64,000 nt of DNA from assembly GCF_002250835.2 (NCBI RefSeq), contig NZ_NOJY02000013.1, positions 46,373 to 110,372 on the forward strand, written 5' to 3'. Source of the DNA: Romboutsia weinsteinii (GTDB taxonomy: Bacteria > Bacillota > Clostridia > Peptostreptococcales > Peptostreptococcaceae). A program made the translations under genes and the position numbers. Of this stretch, positions 25,144 to 35,094 are shown in pieces (position 1 is the first letter of the stretch; the number at the start of each line of letters is the position of its first letter). The notes under the pieces were generated by a model that saw only the letters and a program-made list of their open reading frames with translations, had not been told where the DNA came from and did no database searches.

Positions 25144-25791
25144 TTATTTATTCTTTGCTCTTTCTAATTCTTCAATTAAACAATCAATATCATTAAAGTA
25201 GCACGCTATTTTCTGTAATTCACTGTCATCCAAATTCCACCAATTCACTGATCGTAAGTTTTCTATGGTTTCATCATCAAATCTTTTTTTTATACATCTC
25301 GCTGGATTTCCAGCCCAAATTTCATACGGTCCTACATCCTTAGTTACTACTGAGCCCATACCTATTACTGCTCCATCTGATATTTTAACACCCGCCTTAA
25401 TCATTGAATTAGTTGCAATCCATACATCATTTCCTATTGTAGTTTCCGAAAAAATATCATACTCATGTCTTGAGAAATTTTTTTTCAATATATTGTCCCA
25501 CTTATGAAAAACTGATGATGTAGACACCCAATTTAATGGGTGCCCAGTTCCACCTATATTACAACCTGGACCAATGCAGCAAAATTTACCTATTTGGGTG
25601 TCTATTATAAAATTATTTCTTCCTATATATGAGTATTTATCAATGCTACTCCTATAAAATTTAGTCCCTGATGATATTGCAGCTGATTTATCTATCTTAG
25701 AACTTTGTATTATTGCAAAAAGTGATACTTTGTTAAATAGCCTTAATGGCAACGATAAAACATTTTTTAGAGCTACTATCAATCTTCTCAT
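25144..25791 (-). CDS. CatB-like hexapeptide acetyltransferase
   Basis: This 215-residue protein has IGRNNFIIDTQIGKFCCIGPGCNIGG, TTIGNDVWIATNSMIKAGV and ISDGAVIGMGSVVTKDVGPYEIWAGNPARCIKKRF, the signature of xenobiotic/CatB-type left-handed beta-helix acetyltransferases. The loop with GHPLNWVSTSSVF carries the likely catalytic His. It probably decorates the polysaccharide. It overlaps nothing and is 2 bases from the next gene upstream. Confidence 0.85.
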   Translation of the reverse strand: MRRLIVALKNVLSLPLRLFNKVSLFAIIQSSKIDKSAAISSGTKFYRSSIDKYSYIGRNNFIIDTQIGKFCCIGPGCNIGGTGHPLNWVSTSSVFHKWDNILKKNFSRHEYDIFSETTIGNDVWIATNSMIKAGVKISDGAVIGMGSVVTKDVGPYEIWAGNPARCIKKRFDDETIENLRSVNWWNLDDSELQKIACYFNDIDCLIEELERAKNK

Positions 25792-25793
25792 AT

Positions 25794-26684
25794 CTATTTT
25801 AAATCTCCTTGACCTTCCATTTGTATATTAAACTTCTCACACTCATATATCTTTGCATCAACCAAGAATCTATACCAATATGCTTGTAAGAAGTGATATA
25901 TCCTACCTTCTTGTCCATCTAAAAATCCAAATCTTACATAATATCTATATATAAAATATAAATGAGATCTAAAAAATAAAGGCAACTTATAATATCCATT
26001 ATTTTTTATAAATCTTTTTCTTGATGCTTGTCCTTTATTAGAATTATCATTTATTAAATCATCATTTTCATCTTCATTTAATACCTTTTGTTGATAATCT
26101 AATACCTCTCTATTAGAATACCAATTATGTTTATGAGTCCACCACTCTAAATCTTTATTATTATTATCTATAATATCGTACTTAAATGTAGTAGTATCTC
26201 CCTCTGATAAAATCATGTGCTCGTCCATTAGCTTTTGCTCACATGATCCATATCCAGTTCTAAATATTCTAAGTAATAACTCAGGATATTTACCTCCATG
26301 TTTTATCCATCTTCCCATGAAATAAACTCTTCTTTTTAAAACTATACCCTTTATATTTTCTTCTATTAAAGGTAACTTTTCTTCTATTTCATTTGCTAAT
26401 TCAGGCGTTAACTCCTCATCTGCATCCATTCTCATAGACCATTTTGTTGTTATATTAGTGCTAGTTAAACCCCAATTAAGTTGTGTAGCATAATCTATAA
26501 ATTTATTTTCATAAAAATCTAAATTTACACTTTTACTTAGCTCTTCACATAAAGCCTTTGTACCATCAGTACTATAACTATCAACTATAACAAATCTTTT
26601 TACTATTCCTTTAAAAGATTCAATACATTTTCTTAAATTATTTTCTTCATTTTTAGTTAGTATCACTACCGTCAAATCTACCAC
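25794..26684 (-). CDS. GT2 family glycosyltransferase (WaaE/KdtX-like)
   Basis: This 296-residue protein has LTVVILTKNEENNLRKCIES, FVIVDSYSTDGT and MRMDADEELTPEL, typical of WaaE-like beta-1,4-glucosyltransferases. The HKHNWYSNREVLDYQQ segment and the C-terminal FHFLQAYWYRFLVDAK-type helix are also family-like. It is tightly packed between two acetyltransferase genes. Confidence 0.85.
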   Translation of the reverse strand: MVDLTVVILTKNEENNLRKCIESFKGIVKRFVIVDSYSTDGTKALCEELSKSVNLDFYENKFIDYATQLNWGLTSTNITTKWSMRMDADEELTPELANEIEEKLPLIEENIKGIVLKRRVYFMGRWIKHGGKYPELLLRIFRTGYGSCEQKLMDEHMILSEGDTTTFKYDIIDNNNKDLEWWTHKHNWYSNREVLDYQQKVLNEDENDDLINDNSNKGQASRKRFIKNNGYYKLPLFFRSHLYFIYRYYVRFGFLDGQEGRIYHFLQAYWYRFLVDAKIYECEKFNIQMEGQGDLK

Positions 26685-26696
26685 TACTAATTCCTC

Positions 26697-27251
26697 CTAT
26701 AGTGTTTTTATAACTTTCGCAGGATTTCCAGCTATGACTACACCTCCAGGAAACTCACCACAAACAACACTACCAGCTCCAACTACAGAGCCATCACCTA
26801 TTTTAGTTCCTTTTAATATAAGTGCGTTGCACCCTATAAAACAATCTTTACCTATAACGACTTCTCTAGTTCCTATAGCTTCTTTATCATCTATATTTCT
26901 TGCTTCCACTTCTATTGGATGGAAATCATTATCAAATATTTTAACATTTCCACCTATCAAAGTATTATCACCTATAGTTATTTCTTTTCTAGCATATATA
27001 GTAACTCCCGAAATACCTACATTGTTACCTATACTAATCTTTGCATCTTCTGTCCTTGTAACTATTATAGTTCTTTGGCTTAATCCAACTAGGTTAGAAA
27101 GAAAACTACTCTTTATAGTGCAGTTTTCTCCTATATTTAGTTGAGAGCCTTTTTTCTTAAATATTACCGGAACTCCATAAAGGTTTAAATTCTTTCCATA
27201 CTTAACTTTATTGAAGTTCATAAATAATTTAAAGTAATTGCTCTTAAACAT
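26697..27251 (-). CDS. WcaF-like acetyltransferase
   Basis: This 184-residue hexapeptide-repeat protein has ISIGNNVGISGVTIYA, ITIGDNTLIGGNVKIFDNDFHPIE with the catalytic His, then VVIGKDCFIGCNALILKGTKI and VVAGNPAKVI at the C-terminus. In GDP-fucose pathway clusters WcaF-type enzymes acetylate fucose. Here it sits next to the GDP-fucose synthase gene, which favours that role, by inference. Confidence 0.85.
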   Translation of the reverse strand: MFKSNYFKLFMNFNKVKYGKNLNLYGVPVIFKKKGSQLNIGENCTIKSSFLSNLVGLSQRTIIVTRTEDAKISIGNNVGISGVTIYARKEITIGDNTLIGGNVKIFDNDFHPIEVEARNIDDKEAIGTREVVIGKDCFIGCNALILKGTKIGDGSVVGAGSVVCGEFPGGVVIAGNPAKVIKTL

Positions 27252-27265
27252 ATTAACCTCTTATC

Positions 27266-28195
27266 CTACTTATAATTTTCTAAGAACCAATTATAAGCTA
27301 ACTTAATTCCTTCATTTAAACTAACCTTATGCTTCCACCCTAATCCATGTAACTTATCTACAGTAGTTAACTTTCTTGGAGTACCATCTGGCATATCTGT
27401 ATTAAATACTAACTCTCCTTCAAATCCTACAACGTCTTTAACAGTCTCTGCTAACTCTCTTATAGAAACTTCTTCGCCTGTTCCTATATTTACATGTTGT
27501 TCTCCATCATAGTTCTGCATTAAAAACACACATGCATCTGCCATATCATCAACATATAAGAACTCTCTAAGTGGAGTACCTGTTCCCCATACTTCAACAA
27601 CTTCACTATTATTCACCTTAGCTTCATGGAACTTTCTTATAAGAGCTGGTAACACATGAGAATTCTTTAAATCAAAATTATCATTAGGACCATACAGATT
27701 AGTTGGCATACAACTTATAAAATCATCTTCATACTGCCTCTTAAAGAACTTACACATCTCAAGACCTGCAATCTTAGCTACTGCATATGCTTCATTCGTT
27801 TCTTCTAATGATCCTGTTAAAAGATACTCTTCCTTAATTGGCTGAGGTGCCATCTTAGGATATATACATGTACTTCCTAAAAATAAAAGCTTATTTACTT
27901 TAAAGTCATGAGCAGCTTTAATTACATTATTTTGTATCATTAAATTGTCATATATAAAGTCTGCTGGATAAGTATTGTTAGCATGTATACCACCAACTCT
28001 AGCAGCTGCTAGAAATACGTACTCTGGCTTTTCTTCTTCAAAAAATCTTCTTACAGCTTCTTGATTAGTTAAGTCTAACTCTGCATGAGTTCTATATATA
28101 ATATTGTTATATCCTTTATCTTGTAAATTTCTAACTATCGCTGAACCAACTAACCCTCTATGTCCAGCAACATAAATTTTTGAATTTAAATTCAA
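27266..28195 (-). CDS. fcl: GDP-L-fucose synthase
   Basis: About 309 residues. The TTG at 28195 is favoured because GGGG lies 8 bases upstream; a GTG at 28204 overlaps that site. This Rossmann SDR enzyme has AGHRGLVGS, a GSTCIYP catalytic stretch and YAVAK. It also has the fucose-synthase-specific [11 protein letters not shown] and [16 protein letters not shown]. It converts GDP-4-keto-6-deoxymannose to GDP-L-fucose with NADPH. It follows gmd, from which it is separated by a hairpin. Confidence 0.95.
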   Translation of the reverse strand: MNLNSKIYVAGHRGLVGSAIVRNLQDKGYNNIIYRTHAELDLTNQEAVRRFFEEEKPEYVFLAAARVGGIHANNTYPADFIYDNLMIQNNVIKAAHDFKVNKLLFLGSTCIYPKMAPQPIKEEYLLTGSLEETNEAYAVAKIAGLEMCKFFKRQYEDDFISCMPTNLYGPNDNFDLKNSHVLPALIRKFHEAKVNNSEVVEVWGTGTPLREFLYVDDMADACVFLMQNYDGEQHVNIGTGEEVSIRELAETVKDVVGFEGELVFNTDMPDGTPRKLTTVDKLHGLGWKHKVSLNEGIKLAYNWFLENYK

Positions 28196-28243
28196 ACCGT
28201 TCACCCCATCTTAAATTTATTCTATTGATTTTTTACTTACATA

Positions 28244-28280
28244 GAAAATTTATTAGAGCATATAACTCTAATAAATTTTC
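28244..28280 (-). other. Hairpin between gmd and fcl
   Basis: Perfect 15-bp arms (28244-28258 and 28266-28280) flank a 7-base loop. No U-run follows on the minus strand. It sits inside the operon and may protect the upstream message or tune expression of fcl. Confidence 0.6.
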
Positions 28281-28290
28281 AGTAGTCATA

Positions 28291-29358
28291 TTAATTTTCA
28301 AACTTTGACTTATATCCGTCACCTTGACTTAATTCTTCTAAATCAGACTTGACCATCTCCTTAACTAAGTCCATAAATGAATAGCTTGGAGTCCATCCTA
28401 ATTCTGTTCTAGCCTTAGTACTGTCTCCCCATAATAATTCAACCTCCGCTGGTCTGAAGTATCTTGGATCTACTTCTATAAGTACTCTTCCAGTGTTTTT
28501 ATCTATACCTTTTTCATCAACCCCAGTACCTTCCCATACTATCTCGTATCCTAGTTCAGCAAATGCTAGTTCACAGAACTCTCTAACAGTATGAGTTTCA
28601 TTCATTGATAATACGTAGTCTTGAGGCTTGTCTTGTTGTAACATTCTCCACATACCTTCTACATAATCCTTAGCATGACCCCAGTCTCTCTTAGCATCCA
28701 TATTTCCTAAGTATAACTTATCTTGCTTACCTAAGTGTATAGCTGCAACTGCTCTAGTTACCTTTCTAGTTAAGAAAGTCTCACCTCTTCTTGGCGATTC
28801 ATGATTGAATAATATTCCATTACAAGCGAATATATCATAAGATTCTCTGTAGTTTACAGTTATCCAGTAAGAGTAAAGTTTAGCTACTCCGTATGGACTC
28901 TTAGGATAAAATGGTGTTTTTTCACTTTGAGGAGCTGTATCTGGAAGCCCTCCAAATAATTCACTTGTAGATGCTTGATAGAACTTAGTCTTAAGTCCAT
29001 TTTCTCTTATAGCATCTAATATTCTAAGTGTACTTACACCTGTTGCTTCAGCAGTATATTCTGGTGAGTCAAAAGATACTCCAACATGTGATTGTGCTGC
29101 TAAGTTGTATATTTCATCTGGTTGTATTTTTTCTAATAATCTATTTAAGTTACTTGAATCTGTTATATCTCCATAATGTAAGAATAATCTAACATCCTCT
29201 CCATGTGGATCTTGATATAAGTGATCTATTCTCTTTGTATTAAAAGTACTCGCTCTTCTTATTATTCCATGTACTTCATATCCTTTTTCTAATAATAATT
29301 CTGCTAAGTAAGATCCATCTTGTCCTGTTATCCCTGTTATTAATGCTACTTTTCTCAT
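28291..29358 (-). CDS. gmd: GDP-mannose 4,6-dehydratase
   Basis: This 355-residue SDR enzyme has [33 protein letters not shown], the ASTSELFG catalytic Thr/Ser-Glu motif, and [10 protein letters not shown] with the Tyr-Lys pair. [20 protein letters not shown] is diagnostic of GMD. It makes GDP-4-keto-6-deoxy-D-mannose, the substrate of the Fcl enzyme encoded next. Together with ManC and the phosphomannomutase-type gene it gives a nearly complete GDP-fucose route. Confidence 0.97.
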   Translation of the reverse strand: MRKVALITGITGQDGSYLAELLLEKGYEVHGIIRRASTFNTKRIDHLYQDPHGEDVRLFLHYGDITDSSNLNRLLEKIQPDEIYNLAAQSHVGVSFDSPEYTAEATGVSTLRILDAIRENGLKTKFYQASTSELFGGLPDTAPQSEKTPFYPKSPYGVAKLYSYWITVNYRESYDIFACNGILFNHESPRRGETFLTRKVTRAVAAIHLGKQDKLYLGNMDAKRDWGHAKDYVEGMWRMLQQDKPQDYVLSMNETHTVREFCELAFAELGYEIVWEGTGVDEKGIDKNTGRVLIEVDPRYFRPAEVELLWGDSTKARTELGWTPSYSFMDLVKEMVKSDLEELSQGDGYKSKFEN

Positions 29359-29402
29359 TTTGTTTCTCCCTCATTTATTTTATCTATTATTTTTATAGTA
29401 TT

Positions 29403-30680
29403 TTATATAGTTGCTTCTTTAGCTAGTTCTTTAGCTTTAGAATCTAGAGATAAAATACTTTCTTTATATTTATTTATTGATACTTCTTTGGTTAGATTAA
29501 TTTCTAGATACTTTCTACCGTTTTCTCCTAAAAATTTTATAGTTTCTTTGTTATCTAATATGTAGTTTATTTGATTGTATATGCCTTCATAATTTCCAGG
29601 CTCTATACATACCCCACAATTACATTCTTCAACTATAAGTCTAGCTTCCGATCCTTTGTCTAATACTCCAAGTACAGGCTTTCCTGATGCCATTACACCA
29701 TAAAGTTTACTTGGAACCGATACTCCTTTTATCCCCTTTGCATTTACTACCCAATGTATATCTGCTGCATTTAAAGAATAGATTAAGTCTGATTTATCTT
29801 GATATGGTATAAAGGTAACATTCTCTAATTTATTGTTACTTACATATTCCTCTATCTTAGTCTTAACTGTACCATCTCCAATAAAAGCAAATACTACATC
29901 TTTTCTATCTCTAAACTTCCCTATAACCTGTATTATATTTTCTAAATCATAGTAAAGACCAATGTTACCAGAGTACATAATAATAAACTTATCCTTTAAG
30001 TTATATTTTTCTTTAAATTTAACTATTTTAGGATGGTACCCAGGTAGTGGGTGTATTTCCTTCTCATTAATCCAGTTGTTTATAAAAGTATTTTGTGGAA
30101 CTTTTTTATTGTTAAATCTATTCTTTAAAGTTTCTTGCATATCTCTTCCCACTACAATAACTTCATCTGACTTTTTACAACTAAATTTATCGACTGACAT
30201 TACAGTGTTTAGTAGTAGTTTATTTTTAGCATATCCTACTGCCATAGTTTGCTCTGGATTAAAATCTTGTATGTTATATATAAGCTTTCCACCTTTAATC
30301 CATTTGCCTAGCACTCCTAGTACTCCACCTAAAATTGGTGGTTGAGATATTGTAAATATATAATCTTGCTTTTCTATCTTTAATGTTGCTATTAGTGAAT
30401 TAAAGAAATAGGCCAATAAGTTTTTAACTCTACTAATCTTATTACTCTTTTGGAATTCTGGAACTCTTACTCTTACTACCTTCATTTCGTTATATTCTTC
30501 ATGGTATATTCTTTTTGCTTTATACTTTTCCTCAACAGTTCCGCTATAACTAGGTACTACGCATATTACAGTTATATCAAAGACATCCGTCATACCTTCT
30601 GATAGTTCTGTAAGTATTTGCCCTGTAGAGGCTACGTCTGGGTAAAAGTAATGTGCATAAATTAATAATTTTTTTTTCAT
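29403..30680 (-). CDS. GT4 family glycosyltransferase (WbuB/WcaI-like)
   Basis: This 425-residue GT-B enzyme has IYAHYFYPDVASTGQILTEL at the N-terminus and, in the donor domain, MYSGNIGLYYDLENII, VSVPSKLYGVMASGKPVLGV and the E-x7-E-type EECNCGVCIEPG. This arrangement fits WbuB-like fucosyl/FucNAc transferases of family 4. It lies between gmd and manC, which suggests that it may use GDP-fucose or GDP-mannose. Confidence 0.85.
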   Translation of the reverse strand: MKKKLLIYAHYFYPDVASTGQILTELSEGMTDVFDITVICVVPSYSGTVEEKYKAKRIYHEEYNEMKVVRVRVPEFQKSNKISRVKNLLAYFFNSLIATLKIEKQDYIFTISQPPILGGVLGVLGKWIKGGKLIYNIQDFNPEQTMAVGYAKNKLLLNTVMSVDKFSCKKSDEVIVVGRDMQETLKNRFNNKKVPQNTFINNWINEKEIHPLPGYHPKIVKFKEKYNLKDKFIIMYSGNIGLYYDLENIIQVIGKFRDRKDVVFAFIGDGTVKTKIEEYVSNNKLENVTFIPYQDKSDLIYSLNAADIHWVVNAKGIKGVSVPSKLYGVMASGKPVLGVLDKGSEARLIVEECNCGVCIEPGNYEGIYNQINYILDNKETIKFLGENGRKYLEINLTKEVSINKYKESILSLDSKAKELAKEATI

Positions 30681-30695
30681 ATTACTTCACCCTAT

Positions 30696-31742
30696 CTATA
30701 TTATATTTTTTAATTCTTTTACATTAGCTACATTAGATTTTTGTCCAACTAGTATCTTTCCTTCATGCTCTATAACATATATATCATTTAATCCTTCGAC
30801 TACTATATTGTTGTTAGATGATATGACTAGATTACTCTCACTATTTACAGCTTTAGCATTTCCGACTAGTACATTTCCAGCCTCATCTTTATCCCTATAT
30901 CTATCTAGCGCTTCCCAGCTTCCTACATCATCCCACCCAAAGCTGCTAGGTACTACATGTATATTTTTAGATTTTTCAAGTACTGCATAGTCTATTGATA
31001 TTGCTTCTGTATTTTTATAATTTTCATTAATAAAATCTTGCATATGTATTTCTGGAACTACTTCTATTTTTTCTAGTGCTTTGTATGTGTCAATTGAGTG
31101 TTCCTTTATTTGCTCTAATACATTAACTACACTCCAAAGGAACATCCCACCATTCCATAGATAATTACCTTCTTCTAGGTACTTCTCTGCATTCACTCTA
31201 TTTGGCTTTTCTACAAAGGCTTCAACTTTTATCACTTTATGATTATTTATTTTCACCTCATGATTGCTGTACTTGATGTATCCATATCCTGTTTCTGGTC
31301 TTGATGGCTCCATACCTAAAGTAATTATTGAATCATTGTCACTGTCTATAAACTCATTTGCACTTTCTATTACTTTTCTAAACTCATCTTCATCTTTTAT
31401 AAGGTGATCCGATGGTAACACTACCATATTTGCATTATCATAATATCTTTTAATTACAAAAGCTGATAAGGCTATACAAGGTGCCGTATTTCTTCCTTCT
31501 GGCTCAACTATTATATTCCTCTCTGGTAATTCTGGGAGTTGTTCTTTAACTAAATCTACATACATCTCTCCAGTACATACAAATATTCTTTCGATGGGTA
31601 TTATAGGCTTAATTCTATTTACAGTCATCTGTATCATAGTATCTTCACCTATTAAGTTTAAAAACTGTTTTGGTTTCTCTTCTGTAGAAAGAGGCCAAAA
31701 TCTTGTTCCTTTTCCCCCAGCCATTATTAAGGCACATAGCAT
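30696..31742 (-). CDS. manC: Mannose-1-phosphate guanylyltransferase
   Basis: About 348 residues. ATG 31742 follows GGGGTG at a normal distance; a GTG three codons earlier overlaps it. It has LIMAGGKGTRFWPLSTEEKPKQF, VVLPSDH, EKPNRVNAEKYLEEGNYLWN and SIDYAVLEKS, diagnostic of ManC/CpsB pyrophosphorylases. The isomerase domain of bifunctional enzymes is absent, so mannose-6-phosphate must come from elsewhere. It makes GDP-mannose for the Gmd and Fcl enzymes. Confidence 0.93.
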   Translation of the reverse strand: MLCALIMAGGKGTRFWPLSTEEKPKQFLNLIGEDTMIQMTVNRIKPIIPIERIFVCTGEMYVDLVKEQLPELPERNIIVEPEGRNTAPCIALSAFVIKRYYDNANMVVLPSDHLIKDEDEFRKVIESANEFIDSDNDSIITLGMEPSRPETGYGYIKYSNHEVKINNHKVIKVEAFVEKPNRVNAEKYLEEGNYLWNGGMFLWSVVNVLEQIKEHSIDTYKALEKIEVVPEIHMQDFINENYKNTEAISIDYAVLEKSKNIHVVPSSFGWDDVGSWEALDRYRDKDEAGNVLVGNAKAVNSESNLVISSNNNIVVEGLNDIYVIEHEGKILVGQKSNVANVKELKNII

Positions 31743-31779
31743 ACTTTTCACCCCATTTTTATTCTTAATTGCAATCTAT

Positions 31780-33459
31780 TTAAAACATAGTTGTTATTTC
31801 ATTCATTATTTTTTCTAATTTATTATCTACTTCTAATTGGTTGTCTCCATTACATCCAAAGTAAAACTTTATCTTAGGCTCAGTACCAGATGGTCTAACA
31901 GCTATCCATGATCCATCTTCTAGCAAAAACTTTAGTACATCAGATTTTGGTAAATTATTTACTCCTAGTTTATAATCTAATAATTCTTTTACATCTATAT
32001 TAGCTATTTTAGATATTTTTGAGTTTCTAAAGTAATTCATAATTCTCTTGATTTGCTCCATACCATCTATACCTTTTAAAGTTATCGACTTTAACTCTTC
32101 CTTGAAGTATCCATACTTACTATATACCTCTTGAAGTCCTTCATATAAAGTCATACCTTTGTCATAGTAGTAAGACGTCATCTCAGATATAAGTAACGCT
32201 GATACTACGCCATCTTTATCTCTAGCATGAGTACCTATTAAGTATCCGTAACTTTCTTCATATCCCATGATAAAAGTCTTATCATTATTTTCTTCAAACT
32301 GATTTATTTTCTCTCCAATATACTTAAAACCTGTAAGTGTATCTATACAACCTACACCATTTTCTCTAGCTATGATTGCTCCAAGCTCTGAAGTAACTAT
32401 AGTCTTCACTATTGTAGGATTGTTAAGCTGGTTTATTTCTTTTTTCTTTTGAGTAAGTACGTAATCTACTAATAATGAACCTACTTGGTTACCATTAAGT
32501 ACCACATATTCTCCATCAGTATTTTTGGCTACTACACCTACTCTATCACAGTCTGGATCAGTACCTATTATTAGATCTGCTCCGTTTTTCTTAGCCATAT
32601 CTATAGCTATATTAAATACTGCTTTTTCTTCTGGATTTGGGTATGCTACTGTAGAGAAGTTACTATCTGGTAGTTCTTGTTCCTTTACTACCTCTACATT
32701 TTCAAACCCAACTTCTTTTAATACTCTTCTTATTGGTAGGTTTCCTGTACCATGTATTGGGGTAAATATTATCTTGATATTCTTCCCAACTTTATCTACT
32801 ATGTCTTTTCTTATAACTTGATCTTTCACAGCATCTATAAAAGCTATATCTACACTGTCATCCAATGTAACTATTAGTTCATTATCTTCTGTAGTAGTCG
32901 GTATTAAGCTATAATCTTCTATCTTATTAACTTCTGTGATTATCTCTTCTGCTATCTCCGGACATACTTGTCCACCATCACTCCAATATACCTTGTATCC
33001 ATTATACTCAGGTGGATTATGACTTGCAGTTATTACTACTCCAGCTATACAACCCATGTATCTAACTGCAAAAGATAGTTGAGGGGTAGTCCTTAGACTA
33101 TCAAATATATATGCTTTTATATCACATGCTGATAGAGTCTTCGCAGTTTCTAGACAAAACTCTTTAGACATATGTCTACTGTCATACGCTATTACTACAC
33201 CTTTTTCTTTCCCTTCTTGCCCATATTTTTTTATTATATAGTTTGCAAGTCCATATGTAGCTCTTCTTACTGTGTACTTATTTATTCTGTTAGTACCAGC
33301 GCCTATCACTCCTCTTAGTCCACCAGTACCAAACTCTAAATTTTTATAAAATCTATCTTCTATTTCTTTGTTATCTTTTATAAGTTCTAATTCTTCTCTT
33401 ATTTCTTCATCGAAATATTTATTATTAGTCCACTCTTTATATGTATCTATGTAATTCAT
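31780..33459 (-). CDS. Phosphoglucomutase/phosphomannomutase
   Basis: This 559-residue alpha-phosphohexomutase has a catalytic Ser in TASHNPPEYNGYK, metal loop GTDPDCDRVG, sugar-binding MGYEESYGYLIG and phosphate-binding RPSGTEPKIKFY. Its length and TGGLRGVIGAGTNRIN start match PgcA-type Firmicute enzymes, which can accept glucose- or mannose-phosphate. In this operon it can feed both GalU and ManC. Confidence 0.92.
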   Translation of the reverse strand: MNYIDTYKEWTNNKYFDEEIREELELIKDNKEIEDRFYKNLEFGTGGLRGVIGAGTNRINKYTVRRATYGLANYIIKKYGQEGKEKGVVIAYDSRHMSKEFCLETAKTLSACDIKAYIFDSLRTTPQLSFAVRYMGCIAGVVITASHNPPEYNGYKVYWSDGGQVCPEIAEEIITEVNKIEDYSLIPTTTEDNELIVTLDDSVDIAFIDAVKDQVIRKDIVDKVGKNIKIIFTPIHGTGNLPIRRVLKEVGFENVEVVKEQELPDSNFSTVAYPNPEEKAVFNIAIDMAKKNGADLIIGTDPDCDRVGVVAKNTDGEYVVLNGNQVGSLLVDYVLTQKKKEINQLNNPTIVKTIVTSELGAIIARENGVGCIDTLTGFKYIGEKINQFEENNDKTFIMGYEESYGYLIGTHARDKDGVVSALLISEMTSYYYDKGMTLYEGLQEVYSKYGYFKEELKSITLKGIDGMEQIKRIMNYFRNSKISKIANIDVKELLDYKLGVNNLPKSDVLKFLLEDGSWIAVRPSGTEPKIKFYFGCNGDNQLEVDNKLEKIMNEITTMF

Positions 33460-33650
33460 ATCTAATTCTCCCTAGCACTGACTTGCACATCATAGTAATC
33501 TAAGTACTTAATTTATTAGAAATAGTTTGTATCATTTATCATCTATAACTGATATCCGTCTTATTTTATATACCTTAAATTTATGTATAAAGTATTATTA
33601 TTGCCTTTTGTATATATAATAAGATGCTTCAATATAGATTATTGATTTAA

Positions 33651-34334
33651 TTAGCTTGCTGTTCTATCCCCAAATAAAACAAATACTGTTTTCAATATAA
33701 GCTTAATATCAATCCATAAGTTTCTTTCTTCTATGTACTTAATGTCTAGTTCTACCCATTCGTCAAAGCCTACGTCATTTCTTCCACCTACCTGCCAGTA
33801 ACAAGTAAGACCAGGCTTCACTAACAATCTTTGCATTTCGTATTCACTATATTGCTCTACTTCCCTAGGTATAGGTGGTCTCGGCCCTACTATACTCATT
33901 TCTCCCTTTAAGATATTTATAAGTTGTGGTAGCTCATCTATACTAGTCTTTCTTATAAATTTACCAATCTTAGTAATTCTAGGATCTTCCTTTATTTTAA
34001 ATACTGGCCCATCCATTTCATTTTGACCTTGTAACTGTTCTAATAGTTCTTCAGCGTTATGTACCATACTTCTAAACTTGTACATATTAAAAGTCTTTGG
34101 ATATTGCCCATTTCTTTCTTGAGCAAAAAATACCTTCCCCTTTGGATCTTCTAATTTTATAAGTATTGCTACTATTAAAAGTACTGGTGATAATAATATT
34201 AGTCCTATAAAAGATCCCACTATATCTAAAACTCTTTTCATAAATAAATAAAATATAGAGTCTCTTATTTGTATTTTTCTTATAGCAATGGATGAAGATC
34301 CATCGCTATAGTAGTTTCGATCTTGTTCTTTCAA
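33651..34334 (-). CDS. Undecaprenyl-phosphate sugar phosphotransferase (priming enzyme)
   Basis: This 227-residue protein starts at TTG 34334, with GGAGGG 9 bases upstream. It has one membrane segment (VGSFIGLILLSPVLLIVAILI) and the bacterial sugar-transferase catalytic region: YKFRSM, DPRITKIGKFIRKTSIDELP, GEMSIVGPRPP and PGLTCYWQVGGRN. It transfers the first sugar-1-phosphate to the lipid carrier and so starts repeat-unit synthesis. It is soluble-tailed and short, like Firmicute CpsE-type minimal enzymes. Confidence 0.92.
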   Translation of the reverse strand: MKEQDRNYYSDGSSSIAIRKIQIRDSIFYLFMKRVLDIVGSFIGLILLSPVLLIVAILIKLEDPKGKVFFAQERNGQYPKTFNMYKFRSMVHNAEELLEQLQGQNEMDGPVFKIKEDPRITKIGKFIRKTSIDELPQLINILKGEMSIVGPRPPIPREVEQYSEYEMQRLLVKPGLTCYWQVGGRNDVGFDEWVELDIKYIEERNLWIDIKLILKTVFVLFGDRTAS

Positions 34335-34361
34335 GTCTTATATCCCTCCCCATATTACAAA

Positions 34362-35081
34362 TTACGCAGATTTCTTCTTTGAATGCTTACCTTTCTTTTT
34401 ATCTTGATCTTCATCATGTCCATAGTAATAATTATAGTAAGCATTGCTAGAGCCTTCCGCCTCATACTTATTAAGCACCGCTCCAAGTATATTAGCATTT
34501 ACTTTATCTAATCTTTCCTTTGATATCTTAACAGCCTCTATATCTGCTTCCTTAGAACCAACTACTAACACTGTACCGTCAACATAACTTGCTATAATAC
34601 CTGCATCAGTAATTATTCCTACTGGAGGTGCATCTATAAATATATAATCATAATGATTTTTTAATTCTTCTACAAATTTTTTCATCTTCTTAGAACCTAA
34701 CATTTCAGAAGGATTCGGAGGTATCTTACCACAAGTAAGTATGTGAAGACCTTCAACCTTGCTAGTATGTACACACTCTAAAAAATCTTTATTTCCAGTT
34801 AATATATCAGTAACACCTGTAATATTACTTATACCAAACATCCTGTGTACAGTTGGATTTCTTAAGTCACCATCCATTATAAGTACTTTTTTATCTTCTA
34901 GTGTAGCAAAGCTTACTGCTAAGTTTGCAGTAACAGTACTTTTACCTTCATTTTGCTGAGAACTAGTAACTACTATAGTTTTTACTTCCTCATCAAAATT
35001 AGAAAATTCAATATTAGTTCTTATGCTTCTATATGCCTCTGATATAGGAGACTTTGGGTTATTATAACTAACTACTCTCAT
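34362..35081 (-). CDS. CpsD/YwqD-type bacterial tyrosine kinase
   Basis: About 239 residues. ATG 35081 has AGGAGG at 6 bases; an ATG two codons upstream abuts that site. It has Walker A SQQNEGKSTVTANLA, Walker A' VLIMDGDLRNP and Walker B YIFIDAPP. The C-terminal Tyr cluster YYNYYYG is where BY-kinases autophosphorylate, followed by a Lys-rich tail. It works with the membrane activator encoded directly upstream. No PHP-type phosphatase (CpsB/YwqE) is seen in the window. Confidence 0.92.
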   Translation of the reverse strand: MRVVSYNNPKSPISEAYRSIRTNIEFSNFDEEVKTIVVTSSQQNEGKSTVTANLAVSFATLEDKKVLIMDGDLRNPTVHRMFGISNITGVTDILTGNKDFLECVHTSKVEGLHILTCGKIPPNPSEMLGSKKMKKFVEELKNHYDYIFIDAPPVGIITDAGIIASYVDGTVLVVGSKEADIEAVKISKERLDKVNANILGAVLNKYEAEGSSNAYYNYYYGHDEDQDKKKGKHSKKKSA

Positions 35082-35094
35082 AATCATCCTCCTA

